The position numbers and the translations under genes are program-made. A stretch of DNA of 64,000 nucleotides, from assembly GCF_006838285.1 (NCBI RefSeq), contig NZ_CP038228.1:992001-1056000 (forward strand), in the 5' to 3' direction. Shown in pieces: positions 51,292 to 60,621 of this stretch. Under the pieces are notes generated by a model. It had not been told where the DNA came from and did not search any database. It worked only from the letters and a program-made list of their open reading frames with translations. How positions within the stretch are numbered: the first letter of the stretch is position 1; each line of letters begins with the position of its first letter. This DNA comes from Xanthomonas translucens pv. cerealis (lineage in GTDB: Bacteria; Pseudomonadota; Gammaproteobacteria; Xanthomonadales; Xanthomonadaceae).

Positions 51292-52416
51292 ATGAAGCTG
51301 CGACTGCTCACCCTTTCCCTCTCTGCGGCGCTGCTCGCCTCCTGCGGCGGTTCCGCTGGCGGCGAGGGCGGCAAGCCCGCGGCGGGCGAGGACCATGTCC
51401 TCAACGTGTACAACTATTCGGACTACATCGCCGAGAACACCGTGCCCACGTTCGAGAAGGCCAGCGGGGTCACTGTCACCTACGACGTGTTCGACAGCGA
51501 CGAGATGGTCGAGACCAAGTTGCTGGCCGGCGGCAGCGGCTACGACGTGGTGGTGCCGACGCTGAACTTCTTCGGCCGGCAGATCCAGGCCGGGGTGTTC
51601 CTGCCGCTGGACAAGCGCCAGATCCCGAACCTGGCCAACCTGGATCCGGAAATCATGCGGCGCATCGCGCAGCAGGATCCGGGTAACAAGTACGGCGTGC
51701 CGTACATGGTCGGCACCACCGGCATCGGCTACAACGTGGACAAGGTCAAGGCCGCGTTCGGCAGCACCGACATCGCCAACAGCTGGGACCTGGTGTTCAA
51801 GCCGGAGAATATCGCCAAGCTCAAGGACTGCGGCGTCACCATCCTGGACACGCCGTCGGACCTGATCCCGATCGCGTTGCACTACCAGGGCGAGGATCCG
51901 CACACCACCGATACCGCCAAGATCCAGCAGGCCGCGGCGCTGATCAAACGCATCCGCCCGTACGTGCAGAACTTCCATTCCTCGCAATACGTGACCTCGC
52001 TGGCCAACGGCAGCACCTGCCTGGCGGTGGGCTGGTCGGGCGACATCATCCAGGCGCGCGACCGTGCCGAGGAAGCCAAGAACGGCGTGCACGTGGCCTA
52101 TTCGATTCCCAGAGAAGGCGCGCCGCAGTGGTTCGACATGCTGGCGATCCCGAAGGATGCCAAGCATCCGCAGAACGCCTATAAGTTCATCAACTACCTG
52201 CTGACGCCGGAGGTGGCCGCGGCCAATAGCAACTTCATCCACTACGCCAATCCGGTGCCGAAAGCGACGCCGCTGGTGGATGCGGCGATCCGCAACGACC
52301 CGACCATCTACCCGCCGCCGGAGGTGGCGGCGAAGATGTTCACCTATTCGATCAACCCGCCCGAGGTCGACAAGCTGTACACCCGCCTGTGGACGGAGAT
52401 CAAGACCGGCCGCTGA
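51292..52416 (+). CDS. potF: PotF-like polyamine-binding lipoprotein 1
   Basis: Periplasmic substrate-binding protein of 374 residues. Signal sequence with lipobox LLASC (Cys near residue 18), so it is membrane-tethered rather than free. The mature part shows VYNYSDYIAENTVPTFE, TYDVFDSDEMVETKLLAGGSGYDVVVP, VGTTGIGYNVDKV, and SIPREGAPQWFDMLAIPKDAKHP, all PotF/PotD features; Trp/Tyr/Asp residues of the amine pocket are present. GGAG seven bases before the ATG at 51292. A paralogue follows 158 bases downstream; the ABC components lie 6 kb away beyond an efflux operon. Confidence 0.92.
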   Translation: MKLRLLTLSLSAALLASCGGSAGGEGGKPAAGEDHVLNVYNYSDYIAENTVPTFEKASGVTVTYDVFDSDEMVETKLLAGGSGYDVVVPTLNFFGRQIQAGVFLPLDKRQIPNLANLDPEIMRRIAQQDPGNKYGVPYMVGTTGIGYNVDKVKAAFGSTDIANSWDLVFKPENIAKLKDCGVTILDTPSDLIPIALHYQGEDPHTTDTAKIQQAAALIKRIRPYVQNFHSSQYVTSLANGSTCLAVGWSGDIIQARDRAEEAKNGVHVAYSIPREGAPQWFDMLAIPKDAKHPQNAYKFINYLLTPEVAAANSNFIHYANPVPKATPLVDAAIRNDPTIYPPPEVAAKMFTYSINPPEVDKLYTRLWTEIKTGR

Positions 52417-52574
52417 GCCGGTCGCGTCCGTGGTCCATGGCGCGGCGCTTCGGCGCGGCGCCTGCACGCAGTACGGCCGCGCCGCGCGCGGCCGCCTAAG
52501 GGGAGGACCACCGGGACGCGCGCCAGCGCCGCGTCCCGCCAACCGCTGCCCGCAGGGGCGGCATGGAGACGACG

Positions 52575-53705
52575 ATGAAGCGGCGCGCGATAGCGGGGAT
52601 GGTGGTGGTGCTGGGCCTGGCCGGCTGCGGCGGATCGGGCCAGGGGGATGGCGCGGCGGCGGCGGCCGGCGCCGGCGAAGCGAAGCAGTTGAACGTCTAC
52701 AACTGGTCGGACTACATCGCCGAAGACACCGTGCCCGGCTTCGAGCGGCATAGCGGTGTCCACGTCACCTACGACGTGTTCGACAGCAATGAGGTGCTGG
52801 AAGCCAAGCTGCTGGCCGGCGGCAGCGGCTATGACGTGGTGGTGCCGTCGCTGAGTTTCCTCGGCCGGCAGATCCAGGCCGGCGTGTTCCTGCCGCTGGA
52901 CAAGCGCAAGATCCCCAACCTGGCCAATCTGGACCCGGCGATGATGCAGCGCATCGCCCAGCAGGACCCGGGCAACAGCTACGCGGTGCCGTACCTGTGG
53001 GGCACCACCGGCATCGGCTACAACGTCGACAAGATCCAGGCCGCGTTCGGCAGCACCGACGTGGTCGCCAGTTGGGACCTGGTGTTCAAGCCGGAGAACC
53101 TGGCCAAGCTCAAGGGCTGCGGGGTGACCTTCCTCGACACCGCCTCGGAGATCGTGCCGACGGTGCTGCACTACCTGGGCGAAGACCCGAACAGCACCGA
53201 CCCGAAGGTGATCGAGAAGGCGGCGGCCAAGCTCAAGGAAATCCGCCCCTACATCCAGAACTTCCATTCTTCGCAGTACATCGACGCGCTGGCCAAGGGC
53301 AGCACTTGCCTGGTGGTGGGCTGGTCCGGCGACATCTTGCAGGCGCGCGACCGTGCCGAGCAGGCCAAGAACGGCGTGCACATCGCCTATTCGATTCCGA
53401 AGGAAGGCGCGCTGCAGTTCTTCGACATGCTGGCCATTCCCAAGGACGCCAAGCATCCGGAGAACGCCTACCAGTTCATCAACTACCTGCTCACGCCGGA
53501 AGTGGCCGCGGCCAATACCAACTTCGTCAGCTATCCGAACGCGGTGCCCAAGTCGCTGCCGCTGATCGATGCGGCGATCAGCGGCGACCGCACCATCTAC
53601 CCGCCGGCGCAAGTGCAGGCCAAGCTGTTCGCGCTGGCGGTGATGCCGCCGGAAGTGGACCGCCAGTACACGCGGCTGTGGACCGAACTGAAGACGGGGC
53701 GCTGA
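52575..53705 (+). CDS. PotF-like polyamine-binding lipoprotein 2
   Basis: A 376-residue tandem paralogue of the preceding gene, very similar throughout (VYNWSDYIAEDTVPGFE, TYDVFDSNEVLEAKLLAGG, WGTTGIGYNVDKI, SIPKEGALQFFDMLAIPKDAKHPENAY). The lipobox is GLAGC. Pocket differences include NYSDY to NWSDY, YMVGTTG to YLWGTTG and APQWFDM to ALQFFDM, which could change preference between putrescine and spermidine. GGAG six bases before ATG 52575 favours this start over ATG 52563. Followed by a hairpin repeat. Confidence 0.92.
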   Translation: MKRRAIAGMVVVLGLAGCGGSGQGDGAAAAAGAGEAKQLNVYNWSDYIAEDTVPGFERHSGVHVTYDVFDSNEVLEAKLLAGGSGYDVVVPSLSFLGRQIQAGVFLPLDKRKIPNLANLDPAMMQRIAQQDPGNSYAVPYLWGTTGIGYNVDKIQAAFGSTDVVASWDLVFKPENLAKLKGCGVTFLDTASEIVPTVLHYLGEDPNSTDPKVIEKAAAKLKEIRPYIQNFHSSQYIDALAKGSTCLVVGWSGDILQARDRAEQAKNGVHIAYSIPKEGALQFFDMLAIPKDAKHPENAYQFINYLLTPEVAAANTNFVSYPNAVPKSLPLIDAAISGDRTIYPPAQVQAKLFALAVMPPEVDRQYTRLWTELKTGR

Positions 53706-53725
53706 GCGGCATCGCAGCACGTGAG

Positions 53726-53748
53726 CCCCTCTCCCGTCGGGAGAGGGG
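53726..53748. repeat. 10-bp perfect hairpin, intergenic repeat type
   Basis: CCCCTCTCCC, loop GTC, GGGAGAGGGG, then TTGGGGTGAGGG without a T-run. It lies 21 bases after the second potF stop. It may stabilise or end the transcript, and has the look of the palindromic units scattered in xanthomonad genomes. Confidence 0.7.
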
Positions 53749-53780
53749 TTGGGGTGAGGGTACGGCGCACGCGGCAAGCC

Positions 53781-53820
53781 TGAGCAACTCGCTGCACTCC
53801 TGAGCAACTCGCTGCACTCG
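53781..53820 (+). repeat. Two tandem copies of a 20-bp unit
   Basis: TGAGCAACTCGCTGCACTC followed by C or G, repeated directly once. Non-coding, within the 359-base gap between potF2 and emrA. Apart from this and the hairpin at 53726 the gap holds only the emrA promoter region. Confidence 0.85.
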
Positions 53821-53948
53821 ATGCGCCTGACCGCACACCATCGGCCATGGCTGCGGTGGACAAGCATCGGATGAGGACGCCGCAGCAGGGCGCCTGAACG
53901 CCATCGCCAGCCGCATTCACGCAATCTGAACCCGCCGGTACAGAGACT

Positions 53949-53956
53949 TGTAAAGT
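53949..53956 (+). promoter_or_regulatory. TGTAAAGT site upstream of the efflux operon
   Basis: TGTAAAGTTTG lies about 110 bases before the emrA start. TGTAAAGT is shared with the aminotransferase/regulator intergenic region at 25.8-26.0 kb. The longer TGTAAAGTTTG also occurs in the inaX leader at 36371. Candidate operator or promoter element only. Confidence 0.35.
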
Positions 53957-54064
53957 TTGCCGTACGCCCCCGTCTGGTGGGCGCGTCGCCCGGCAGTGCA
54001 TCGCTGTCCCTGCACCGTCAAGCGCACCGGCGAGGATGGTCCCCACACCCAGGAACCTGCGACT

Positions 54065-55267
54065 TTGAGCACCCACGACCCAGATCCCACGCAGACGCAA
54101 CGGCAGGTCACTTCGGACGAAGCGCGTGGCGCGCCGGCCCAGGACGAGGCCAGGCAGCCCGACAAGCCGTCGTCGCTGAAGAATCCCAAGGTGAAATGGA
54201 CGCTGCTGCTGATCGGCCTGGTCGTGCTGATCGCACTGGTGGCGTGGCTGGTCTATTACCTGACCACCGGCCGCTACCTGCAGGAAACCAACAATGCCTA
54301 TCTGCAGGCCGATGCGGTGGCGGTGGCGCCGCGGGTCAACGGCTACGTGACCGGCGTATTTGTCGGCGACAACCAGACGGTCAAGGCCGGGCAGCCGCTT
54401 CTGCAAATCGACGCGCGCAGCTACCGCGCCACCCAGCAGCAGGCGCAGGCGGTGGTCGCGGTACGCCAGGCCGATATCGCCGCCGCCGAGGCCGGCCTGC
54501 AGGCGCAACGCGCGACCCTGTTGCAGGCGCGCACCCAGGTCACCGCGGCCGCGGCCAGCCTGCGCTTCGCCCAGGCCGAGGCCAAGCGCTTCGCGCCGCT
54601 GGCCGCGTCCGGCGCCGATACCCACGAGCACGACGAGAGCATCGTCCACGACCGCGACCGCGCGCAGGCCCAGTACGACGCGGCCAAGGCCCAGGTCGCC
54701 GCCGCCGAGAGCCAGGTGCAGGGCGCGGGCGCGCAGCTGGACCAGGCCCGCGCCGGGCTGCAGCAGGCGCAGGCCGAAGCCGACCAGGCGCAGGTGGCGA
54801 TGGAGGACACGCGGCTGACCGCGCGCATCGACGGCCGCATCGGCGACAAGACCGTGCAGGTCGGCCAGTTCGTCGCCGCCGGCACCCGGCTGATGAGCGT
54901 GGTGCCGGTCGATGCGCTGTACCTCAGCGCCAATTTCAAGGAAACCCAGGTCGGGCTGATGCGGCCCGGGCAGCCGGCGCGGATCGAGGTCGATGCGCTG
55001 TCGGGCGTCGAACTGGACGGCGTGGTCGAAAGCATCGCGCCCGGCACCGGCTCGCAGTTCGCGCTGCTACCGCCGGAGAACGCCACCGGCAACTTCACCA
55101 AGGTGGTGCAGCGGGTGCCGGTGCGGATCCGGCTCAAGGCCGGCGCTGAGGCGCGTAAGGTGCTGGTGCCGGGCATGTCGGCGACGGTCACCGTGGATAC
55201 GCGCGCGGCCAAGGACGCCAAGCACCAGGTCGAGCAAGAAGGCAAGCAGGACGAGGGCAGGCCGTGA
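54065..55267 (+). CDS. emrA: EmrA-type periplasmic adaptor (membrane fusion protein)
   Basis: A 400-residue HlyD-family adaptor bridging an inner-membrane pump and an outer-membrane channel. An N-terminal cytoplasmic tail is followed by one membrane segment (LLLIGLVVLIALVAWLVYYL, about 45-64), then the lipoyl half-motif AVAPRVNGYVTGVFVGDNQTVKAG, a long Ala/Gln coiled coil (about 115-255), and a beta-barrel with VPVDALYLSANFKETQ. The start is most likely TTG at 54065 (LSTHDPDPT); the nearest AGGA is rather far, and an open frame continues upstream. The stop overlaps the emrB GTG. Confidence 0.9.
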   Translation: MSTHDPDPTQTQRQVTSDEARGAPAQDEARQPDKPSSLKNPKVKWTLLLIGLVVLIALVAWLVYYLTTGRYLQETNNAYLQADAVAVAPRVNGYVTGVFVGDNQTVKAGQPLLQIDARSYRATQQQAQAVVAVRQADIAAAEAGLQAQRATLLQARTQVTAAAASLRFAQAEAKRFAPLAASGADTHEHDESIVHDRDRAQAQYDAAKAQVAAAESQVQGAGAQLDQARAGLQQAQAEADQAQVAMEDTRLTARIDGRIGDKTVQVGQFVAAGTRLMSVVPVDALYLSANFKETQVGLMRPGQPARIEVDALSGVELDGVVESIAPGTGSQFALLPPENATGNFTKVVQRVPVRIRLKAGAEARKVLVPGMSATVTVDTRAAKDAKHQVEQEGKQDEGRP

Positions 55268-56847
55268 ACGAAGCCGCCGCTGCGCCGGCGGCGGTTGCCG
55301 GCGCACAGCAGAAGGCCGATGTCGGCGCGTGGCTGGCGGTGGCCGCCGGCACCATCGGCTCGTTCATGGCGACGCTGGATATCTCCATCGTCAACGCCGC
55401 CTTGCCGACCATCCAGGGCGAGGTCGGCGCCAGCGGCACCGAGGGCACCTGGATCTCCACCGCCTACCTGGTCGCCGAGATCGTGATGATCCCGCTGACT
55501 GGCTGGTTCGTGCGCACCCTGGGATTGCGCAACTTCCTGCTGATCTGCGCGCTGCTGTTCACCTTCTTCTCTGTGGTCTGCGGCCTGTCCAACAGCCTGT
55601 CGATGATGATCCTGGGCCGCATCGGCCAGGGCTTCGCCGGCGGCGCGCTGATCCCCACCGCGCTGACCATCGTCGCTACGCGCCTGCCGCCGGCGCAGCA
55701 GCCCATGGGTACCGCGCTGTTCGGCATGACCGTGATCCTGGGACCGGTGATCGGGCCGCTGCTCGGAGGCTGGCTGACCGAGAACGTCAGCTGGCACTAC
55801 GCGTTCTTCATCAACGTGCCGATCTGCGCCGGGCTGGTGGCGCTGCTGCTGCTCGGCCTGCCGCACGAGCGCATGCGCCTGCGCGGGCTGCTCGACGCCG
55901 ACTGGCTCGGCATCTTCGGGCTCACCGCCGGACTCGGCGCGCTGACCGTGGTGCTGGAGGAAGGCCAGCGCGAACGCTGGTTCGAGTCCTCCGAGATCGT
56001 GCTGTTGAGCCTGCTCTCGCTGCTCGGCTTGGTCGCCCTGGTCGCCTCGCAGTTCCTCAGCCGGCAGCCGGTGATCCGCCTGTCGATCCTGCTGCAGCGC
56101 AGTTTCGGCGCGGTGTTCGTGATCATGCTCGCGGTGGGCATGATCCTATTCGGGATCATGTACATGATCCCGCAATTCCTGGCCACGATCTCCGGCTACA
56201 ACGCCGAGCAGGCCGGCTACGTGGTGCTGCTTTCCGGCGTGCCCACCGTGCTGCTGATGCCGTTGATGCCGAAGATGCTGATGCGCGTGGATGTGCGCAT
56301 CCTGGTGATCGGTGGGCTCTGCTGCTTCGCCAGCGCCTGCTTCGTCGACATGAACCTCAGCGCCGATTCGGTCGGCATGCATTTCGTGATCGGCCAGTTG
56401 CTGCGGGGCTGTGGCCTGGCGCTGGCGATGATGTCGTTGAACCAGGCCGCCATCTCGTCGGTACCGCCGGAACTGGCCGGCGACGCCTCCGGGCTGTTCA
56501 ACGCCGCACGCAACATGGGCGGCTCGATCGGCCTGGCGCTGATCTCCACCTTCCAGGAGCGGCGCATGGTGTTCCACATGCAGACGATCGGCAGCGGCAC
56601 CAGCGCCAATTCGCCGCTGGCGCAGGATTACCTGCATGGCCTTGCGGCGCAGCTGCAGTCCGCTTCCGGCGCCGGCGCGGCGCTGCAGTCGGTGGCGCAG
56701 CTGGCGCGCATGGTGCAGCAGCAGGCGCTGGTGATGACCTACAACGACCTGTTCTGGATCTTCGGGGTGATCGTGGTGTGCACGATTCCGCTGGGGTTGC
56801 TGCTCAAACCGCTGCCCAAGGGCGGCGCTCCGCTTGCGATGCATTGA
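55264..56847 (+). CDS. emrB: EmrB/QacA-family (DHA2) multidrug efflux transporter
   Basis: A 527-residue, fourteen-helix proton-driven exporter. DHA2 signatures: FMATLDISIVNAALPTIQG, WISTAYLVAEIVMIPLTGW, GRIGQGFAGGALIPTA and the motif C segment GPVIGPLLGGWLTENVSW. The GTG start overlaps the emrA stop, so the pair is translationally coupled. It is first in line with an outer-membrane factor gene seven bases after its stop, giving a complete tripartite pump. Substrates unknown; EmrAB pumps usually export hydrophobic or uncoupler-like compounds. Confidence 0.94.
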   Translation: MNEAAAAPAAVAGAQQKADVGAWLAVAAGTIGSFMATLDISIVNAALPTIQGEVGASGTEGTWISTAYLVAEIVMIPLTGWFVRTLGLRNFLLICALLFTFFSVVCGLSNSLSMMILGRIGQGFAGGALIPTALTIVATRLPPAQQPMGTALFGMTVILGPVIGPLLGGWLTENVSWHYAFFINVPICAGLVALLLLGLPHERMRLRGLLDADWLGIFGLTAGLGALTVVLEEGQRERWFESSEIVLLSLLSLLGLVALVASQFLSRQPVIRLSILLQRSFGAVFVIMLAVGMILFGIMYMIPQFLATISGYNAEQAGYVVLLSGVPTVLLMPLMPKMLMRVDVRILVIGGLCCFASACFVDMNLSADSVGMHFVIGQLLRGCGLALAMMSLNQAAISSVPPELAGDASGLFNAARNMGGSIGLALISTFQERRMVFHMQTIGSGTSANSPLAQDYLHGLAAQLQSASGAGAALQSVAQLARMVQQQALVMTYNDLFWIFGVIVVCTIPLGLLLKPLPKGGAPLAMH

Positions 56848-56854
56848 GGATTCC

Positions 56855-58363
56855 ATGGCTCAGCGTTTTTCCCGTGTGCTCGTCCCCGCCGCGTTGCCGC
56901 TGCTGCTGTCGGCCTGCGTGCTCGGCCCGAATTACGTGAAGCCGCCGCCGGTGGCCGCGGCGGCGCAGGCGCAGCCGCAACTGCATCGCGCCGATGCGGT
57001 CGCCGCGGCGGCCGGCGTGGTGCCGGCCGCGCCGCCGCAGCGTTGGTGGGAGGCGCTGCAGGATCCGCAATTGAACGGTCTGGTCGAGCAGGCGTTGCAG
57101 AACAGCCCGAACCTGCGCGCCGCGCAGGCCAAGCTGCGCGCCTCGCGCGCGCTGGTGCAGCAGCGCCATGCCGAACAGCTGCCAAGCGTTGGCGCCAATG
57201 CCGCCTACCTCAACGCCAGGGCGCCGGACGCGCTGGCCGACGGCCTGGGCAGCGTCGCCGCCGGCAGCGGCCAGCCACTGTCCATCGATCCGCATGCGCA
57301 GCTGTACAACGTCGGCTTCGATGCGAGCTGGGAACTGGATTTCTTCGGCCGCCGCCGCCGCGCCAGCGAAGGCGCACTGGCCGATGCGCAGGCCGACGAG
57401 GCCGAGCTGGCCGACACCCAGGTGCAGCTGGCCGCGGAAGTGGGGCAGGCCTATCTGGGTTATCGCGGCACCCGCGAGCGCATGGCCATCGCCCAGCGCA
57501 ACCTGGAAGCGGCGCGGCAGACCCTGCAATTGACCCGGCAGCGCCGCGAGCGCGGCGCCGACGCCGACCTGCAGGTGGAGCGCGCGCAGGCGCAGCTGCA
57601 GCAGCAGGAAGCGGTGTTGCCCGATCTGCAGGCACAGGCGAAGGAGGCGCTGGACCAACTGGCGCTGATGATCGGCCGCGAGCCGGGTGCGCTCGACGCC
57701 GCGCTGGCCGCCGACCGGCCGCTGCCGATGCTGCCGGCGGTGGTGCCGGTGGACGATGCGGGTGTCTTGATCCGCCGCCGCCCGGACGTGCGCCGCGCCG
57801 AACGCCAGCTGGCGTCTTCTTCGGCGCAGATCGGGCAGGCGCTGAGCGCGTACTTCCCGCAGGTGACCCTGCTCGGCAACATCGGCATGGCCGCGACCTC
57901 GCTGAGCGGCTTGGGCAGCGATGCGATCAACAGCGTAGTGGCGCCGTTCCTGCGCTGGTCGCTCTTCGATTTCGGTGCGACCAAGGCCAAGGTCGCGCAG
58001 GCGCGCGCCGGCAACGACGCACGCCTGGCCGCCTACGAAGGCACCGTGCTGGCGGCATTGCAGGACGCCAACAGCGCGCTGGCGCGGTTCGGCGCCGCGC
58101 GCCAGCAGGCCTTGGCCGCGGCCAAGGCCGAAGCGTCGGCCGACCGTTCCGCGGCGCTGCTGCAGCAGCGCTACGCGGCCGGCGCCTCGTCGCTGATCGA
58201 TGCGTTGGACGTGCAGCGCCAGCAGGCCTCGGCGCAGGACAGCGCGGTGCAGGCGCGCACCCAGGTGCTGCTGCGCTACGTGGCCCTGCAGAAGAGCCTG
58301 GGCCTGGGCTGGGCGGCGGCGCCAGCGCAGACACCGACACAGACACCGGCACAGCCGCGATAA
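56855..58363 (+). CDS. Outer-membrane efflux lipoprotein (OprM/NodT family)
   Basis: A 502-residue TolC-like channel. Signal sequence with lipobox LLLSAC and the family start VLGPNYVKPP. Two OEP repeats follow: LVEQALQNSPNLRAAQAKLRASRA and, in the second, RPDVRRAERQLASSSAQIGQALSAYFP, with FDASWELDFFGR between. GAGGA four bases before the ATG at 56855. It completes the EmrAB pump. The C-terminus ends in a short Thr/Pro/Gln repeat (TPTQTPAQPR). Confidence 0.93.
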   Translation: MAQRFSRVLVPAALPLLLSACVLGPNYVKPPPVAAAAQAQPQLHRADAVAAAAGVVPAAPPQRWWEALQDPQLNGLVEQALQNSPNLRAAQAKLRASRALVQQRHAEQLPSVGANAAYLNARAPDALADGLGSVAAGSGQPLSIDPHAQLYNVGFDASWELDFFGRRRRASEGALADAQADEAELADTQVQLAAEVGQAYLGYRGTRERMAIAQRNLEAARQTLQLTRQRRERGADADLQVERAQAQLQQQEAVLPDLQAQAKEALDQLALMIGREPGALDAALAADRPLPMLPAVVPVDDAGVLIRRRPDVRRAERQLASSSAQIGQALSAYFPQVTLLGNIGMAATSLSGLGSDAINSVVAPFLRWSLFDFGATKAKVAQARAGNDARLAAYEGTVLAALQDANSALARFGAARQQALAAAKAEASADRSAALLQQRYAAGASSLIDALDVQRQQASAQDSAVQARTQVLLRYVALQKSLGLGWAAAPAQTPTQTPAQPR

Positions 58364-58492
58364 ACGCCTGCGCTGCGGTATCGCCGACGCGGCGGCCGCG
58401 GCTACACTGGGCCGTAACGTACGGGAATCGGCCGCGTAATCCCGGCAGCATCGGCGAACGCGCGCTGCGGTGTCTTCCACGGGGAGCAACAG

Positions 58493-59653
58493 ATGGCGTT
58501 GAGCGCAGCGAGACCCGATCTTCCGCCGGCCGCGATCGCGGCCGCCGCGGCGCCGCCGGAAAAGGGCAGCGGTTACCTGTCCATCGCCGGCTTGCGCAAG
58601 GAATTCGATGGCTTCGTCGCGCTCGACGACGTCGATCTAGATATCCGCCAGGGCGAGATCTTCGCCCTGCTCGGCGGCTCGGGCAGCGGTAAGTCCACCC
58701 TGCTGCGCTGCCTGGGCGGGTTCGAACAACCCAGTCGCGGCCGCATCGTGCTCGATGGCCAGCCGCTGGACGATCTGCCGCCGTACGAGCGCCCGCTCAA
58801 CATGATGTTCCAGTCCTACGCGCTGTTCCCGCACATGACCGTGGAGCAGAACATCGCCTTCGGCCTGAAGCAGGACGGGCTGTCGCGCGCGGCCATCGCC
58901 AGGCGCGTCGGCGAGATGCTGGAGCTGGTGCAACTGGGCAAGCTCGGCAAGCGCAAGCCGCACCAGCTCTCCGGCGGCCAGCAGCAGCGCGTGGCCTTGG
59001 CGCGCTCGCTGGCCAAGGGGCCGAAGCTGCTGCTGCTGGACGAGCCGATGGGCGCGCTGGACAAGAAGCTGCGCTCGCAGATGCAGCTGGAACTGGTCGG
59101 CATCATCGAAACCTCCGGAGTGACCTGCGTGATGGTCACCCACGACCAGGAGGAGGCGATGACCATGGCCACCCGCATCGCGCTGATGGACGCCGGCTGG
59201 ATCCAGCAGGTCGGCACCCCGGACGAGATCTACGAGCAGCCGGCCAACCGCTTTGCCGCCGAGTTCATCGGCTCGGTCAATCTGATCGAGGCGGTCATCG
59301 ACCAGGACCTGCCGGACTACGTGACCCTGCGCAGCGGCGCGTTCTCCGACAGCATCTACGTCGGTCACGGCATCACCGGCATCAGCGGGCAGCCGGTGTC
59401 GTTCGCGGTGCGCCCGGAGAAGCTGGGCATCGGCAAGGATGCGCCGGATCAGGCGCACAACAAGGCGCAGGGCACGATCGAGGACATCGCCTACTTCGGC
59501 AGCCATTCGGTCTACCACGTGCGCCTGCCCAGCGGGGTCAAGCTGATGGCCAACTTCGCCAACCGGCAGCGCTGGGCCAGCGACAACCTGACCTGGGGCG
59601 ACGCGGTGTGGGTGTGGTGGGGCGACACCGACGGCGTGGTGCTGACCGCATGA
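58493..59653 (+). CDS. potG: Polyamine ABC transporter ATPase PotG
   Basis: A 386-residue ATPase energising putrescine import. Walker A GGSGSGKST near residue 67, signature LSGGQQQRVALARSLA, Walker B LLLLDEPMGALD, H-loop MVTHDQEEAMT, and a C-terminal TOBE regulatory domain (about 290-386). N-terminal extension of about 25 Ala/Pro-rich residues. First of three overlapping genes: its TGA overlaps the potH ATG. A 129-base gap separates it from the outer-membrane factor gene, so it may have its own promoter. Confidence 0.95.
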   Translation: MALSAARPDLPPAAIAAAAAPPEKGSGYLSIAGLRKEFDGFVALDDVDLDIRQGEIFALLGGSGSGKSTLLRCLGGFEQPSRGRIVLDGQPLDDLPPYERPLNMMFQSYALFPHMTVEQNIAFGLKQDGLSRAAIARRVGEMLELVQLGKLGKRKPHQLSGGQQQRVALARSLAKGPKLLLLDEPMGALDKKLRSQMQLELVGIIETSGVTCVMVTHDQEEAMTMATRIALMDAGWIQQVGTPDEIYEQPANRFAAEFIGSVNLIEAVIDQDLPDYVTLRSGAFSDSIYVGHGITGISGQPVSFAVRPEKLGIGKDAPDQAHNKAQGTIEDIAYFGSHSVYHVRLPSGVKLMANFANRQRWASDNLTWGDAVWVWWGDTDGVVLTA

Positions 59654-60621
59654 GTGCGCCCGTCGCCGCCGCATCTGCTGCCGCGCAACCCGCGGCGTCA
59701 CCGCGCACGCTGCTGCAGCGCCTGCGTCAGCGGCGCCTGCTCGGCGCGCGCTGGCTGGTGATCGCCGCACCGTATCTGTGGTTGCTGCTGTTCTTCGCGA
59801 TCCCGTTCCTGATCGTGCTGCGCATCTCCTTCGCCGAACAGGCGATCAGCAGCCCGCCGTACAGCGCGCTGGTGGACTACAAGGACGGCGTGCTGACGCT
59901 GAAGTTCACCCTGCAGAACTACCTGGCGCTGGTGCGCGACAACCAGTACATCGAAGCCTACTGGGGCTCGATCAAGATCGCCGGGATCTCCACCCTGTTG
60001 ACCTTGCTGATCGGCTATCCGATGGCCTACGTGATCGCGCGCCTGTCGCCGTCGGCGCGCAACATCGCGATGATGCTGGTGGTGCTGCCGTCGTGGACTT
60101 CGTTCCTGATCCGCGTCTACGCCTGGATCGGCATCCTCGACAGCAACGGCGTGCTCAACCGCACGCTGCTGGCGCTGGGCCTGATCGAGCAGCCGCTGCG
60201 CATCCTGTACACCCCGATCGCCGCCTACATCGGCATCGTCTACTGCTATCTGCCGTTCATGGTGCTGCCGCTGTACGCCACGCTGGTCAAGCAGGACCAC
60301 CGCCTGCTGGAAGCCGCCTACGACCTGGGCGCGCGGCCATGGAAGGCGTTCGCGACCATCACCTTGCCGATGTCGCGCCCGGGCATCGTCGCCGGCTGCA
60401 TGCTGGTGATGATCCCGGCGGTGGGCGAATTCGTGATCCCGGAAATGCTCGGCGGGCCGAACACGCTGATGATCGGCCGGGTGCTATGGGGCGAGTTCTT
60501 CAACAACCGCGACTGGCCGGCGGCCTCGGCGGTGGCGATCGCGATGCTGTTGCTGCTGATGGTGCCGATCCTGATCTTCAACCGCTACCAGCAGCGCCAG
60601 CTCGCCGGCGGCCTGGCATGA
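59650..60621 (+). CDS. potH: Polyamine ABC transporter permease PotH
   Basis: A 323-residue inner-membrane permease with six helices (first near residues 38-58). The cytoplasmic EAA loop reads EAAYDLGARPWKAFATITLP. PPYSALVDYKDGVLTLKFTLQNYL in the first periplasmic loop is typical of PotH. ATGA overlap with potG and with potI, so all three are co-translated. Confidence 0.95.
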   Translation: MSAPVAAASAAAQPAASPRTLLQRLRQRRLLGARWLVIAAPYLWLLLFFAIPFLIVLRISFAEQAISSPPYSALVDYKDGVLTLKFTLQNYLALVRDNQYIEAYWGSIKIAGISTLLTLLIGYPMAYVIARLSPSARNIAMMLVVLPSWTSFLIRVYAWIGILDSNGVLNRTLLALGLIEQPLRILYTPIAAYIGIVYCYLPFMVLPLYATLVKQDHRLLEAAYDLGARPWKAFATITLPMSRPGIVAGCMLVMIPAVGEFVIPEMLGGPNTLMIGRVLWGEFFNNRDWPAASAVAIAMLLLLMVPILIFNRYQQRQLAGGLA

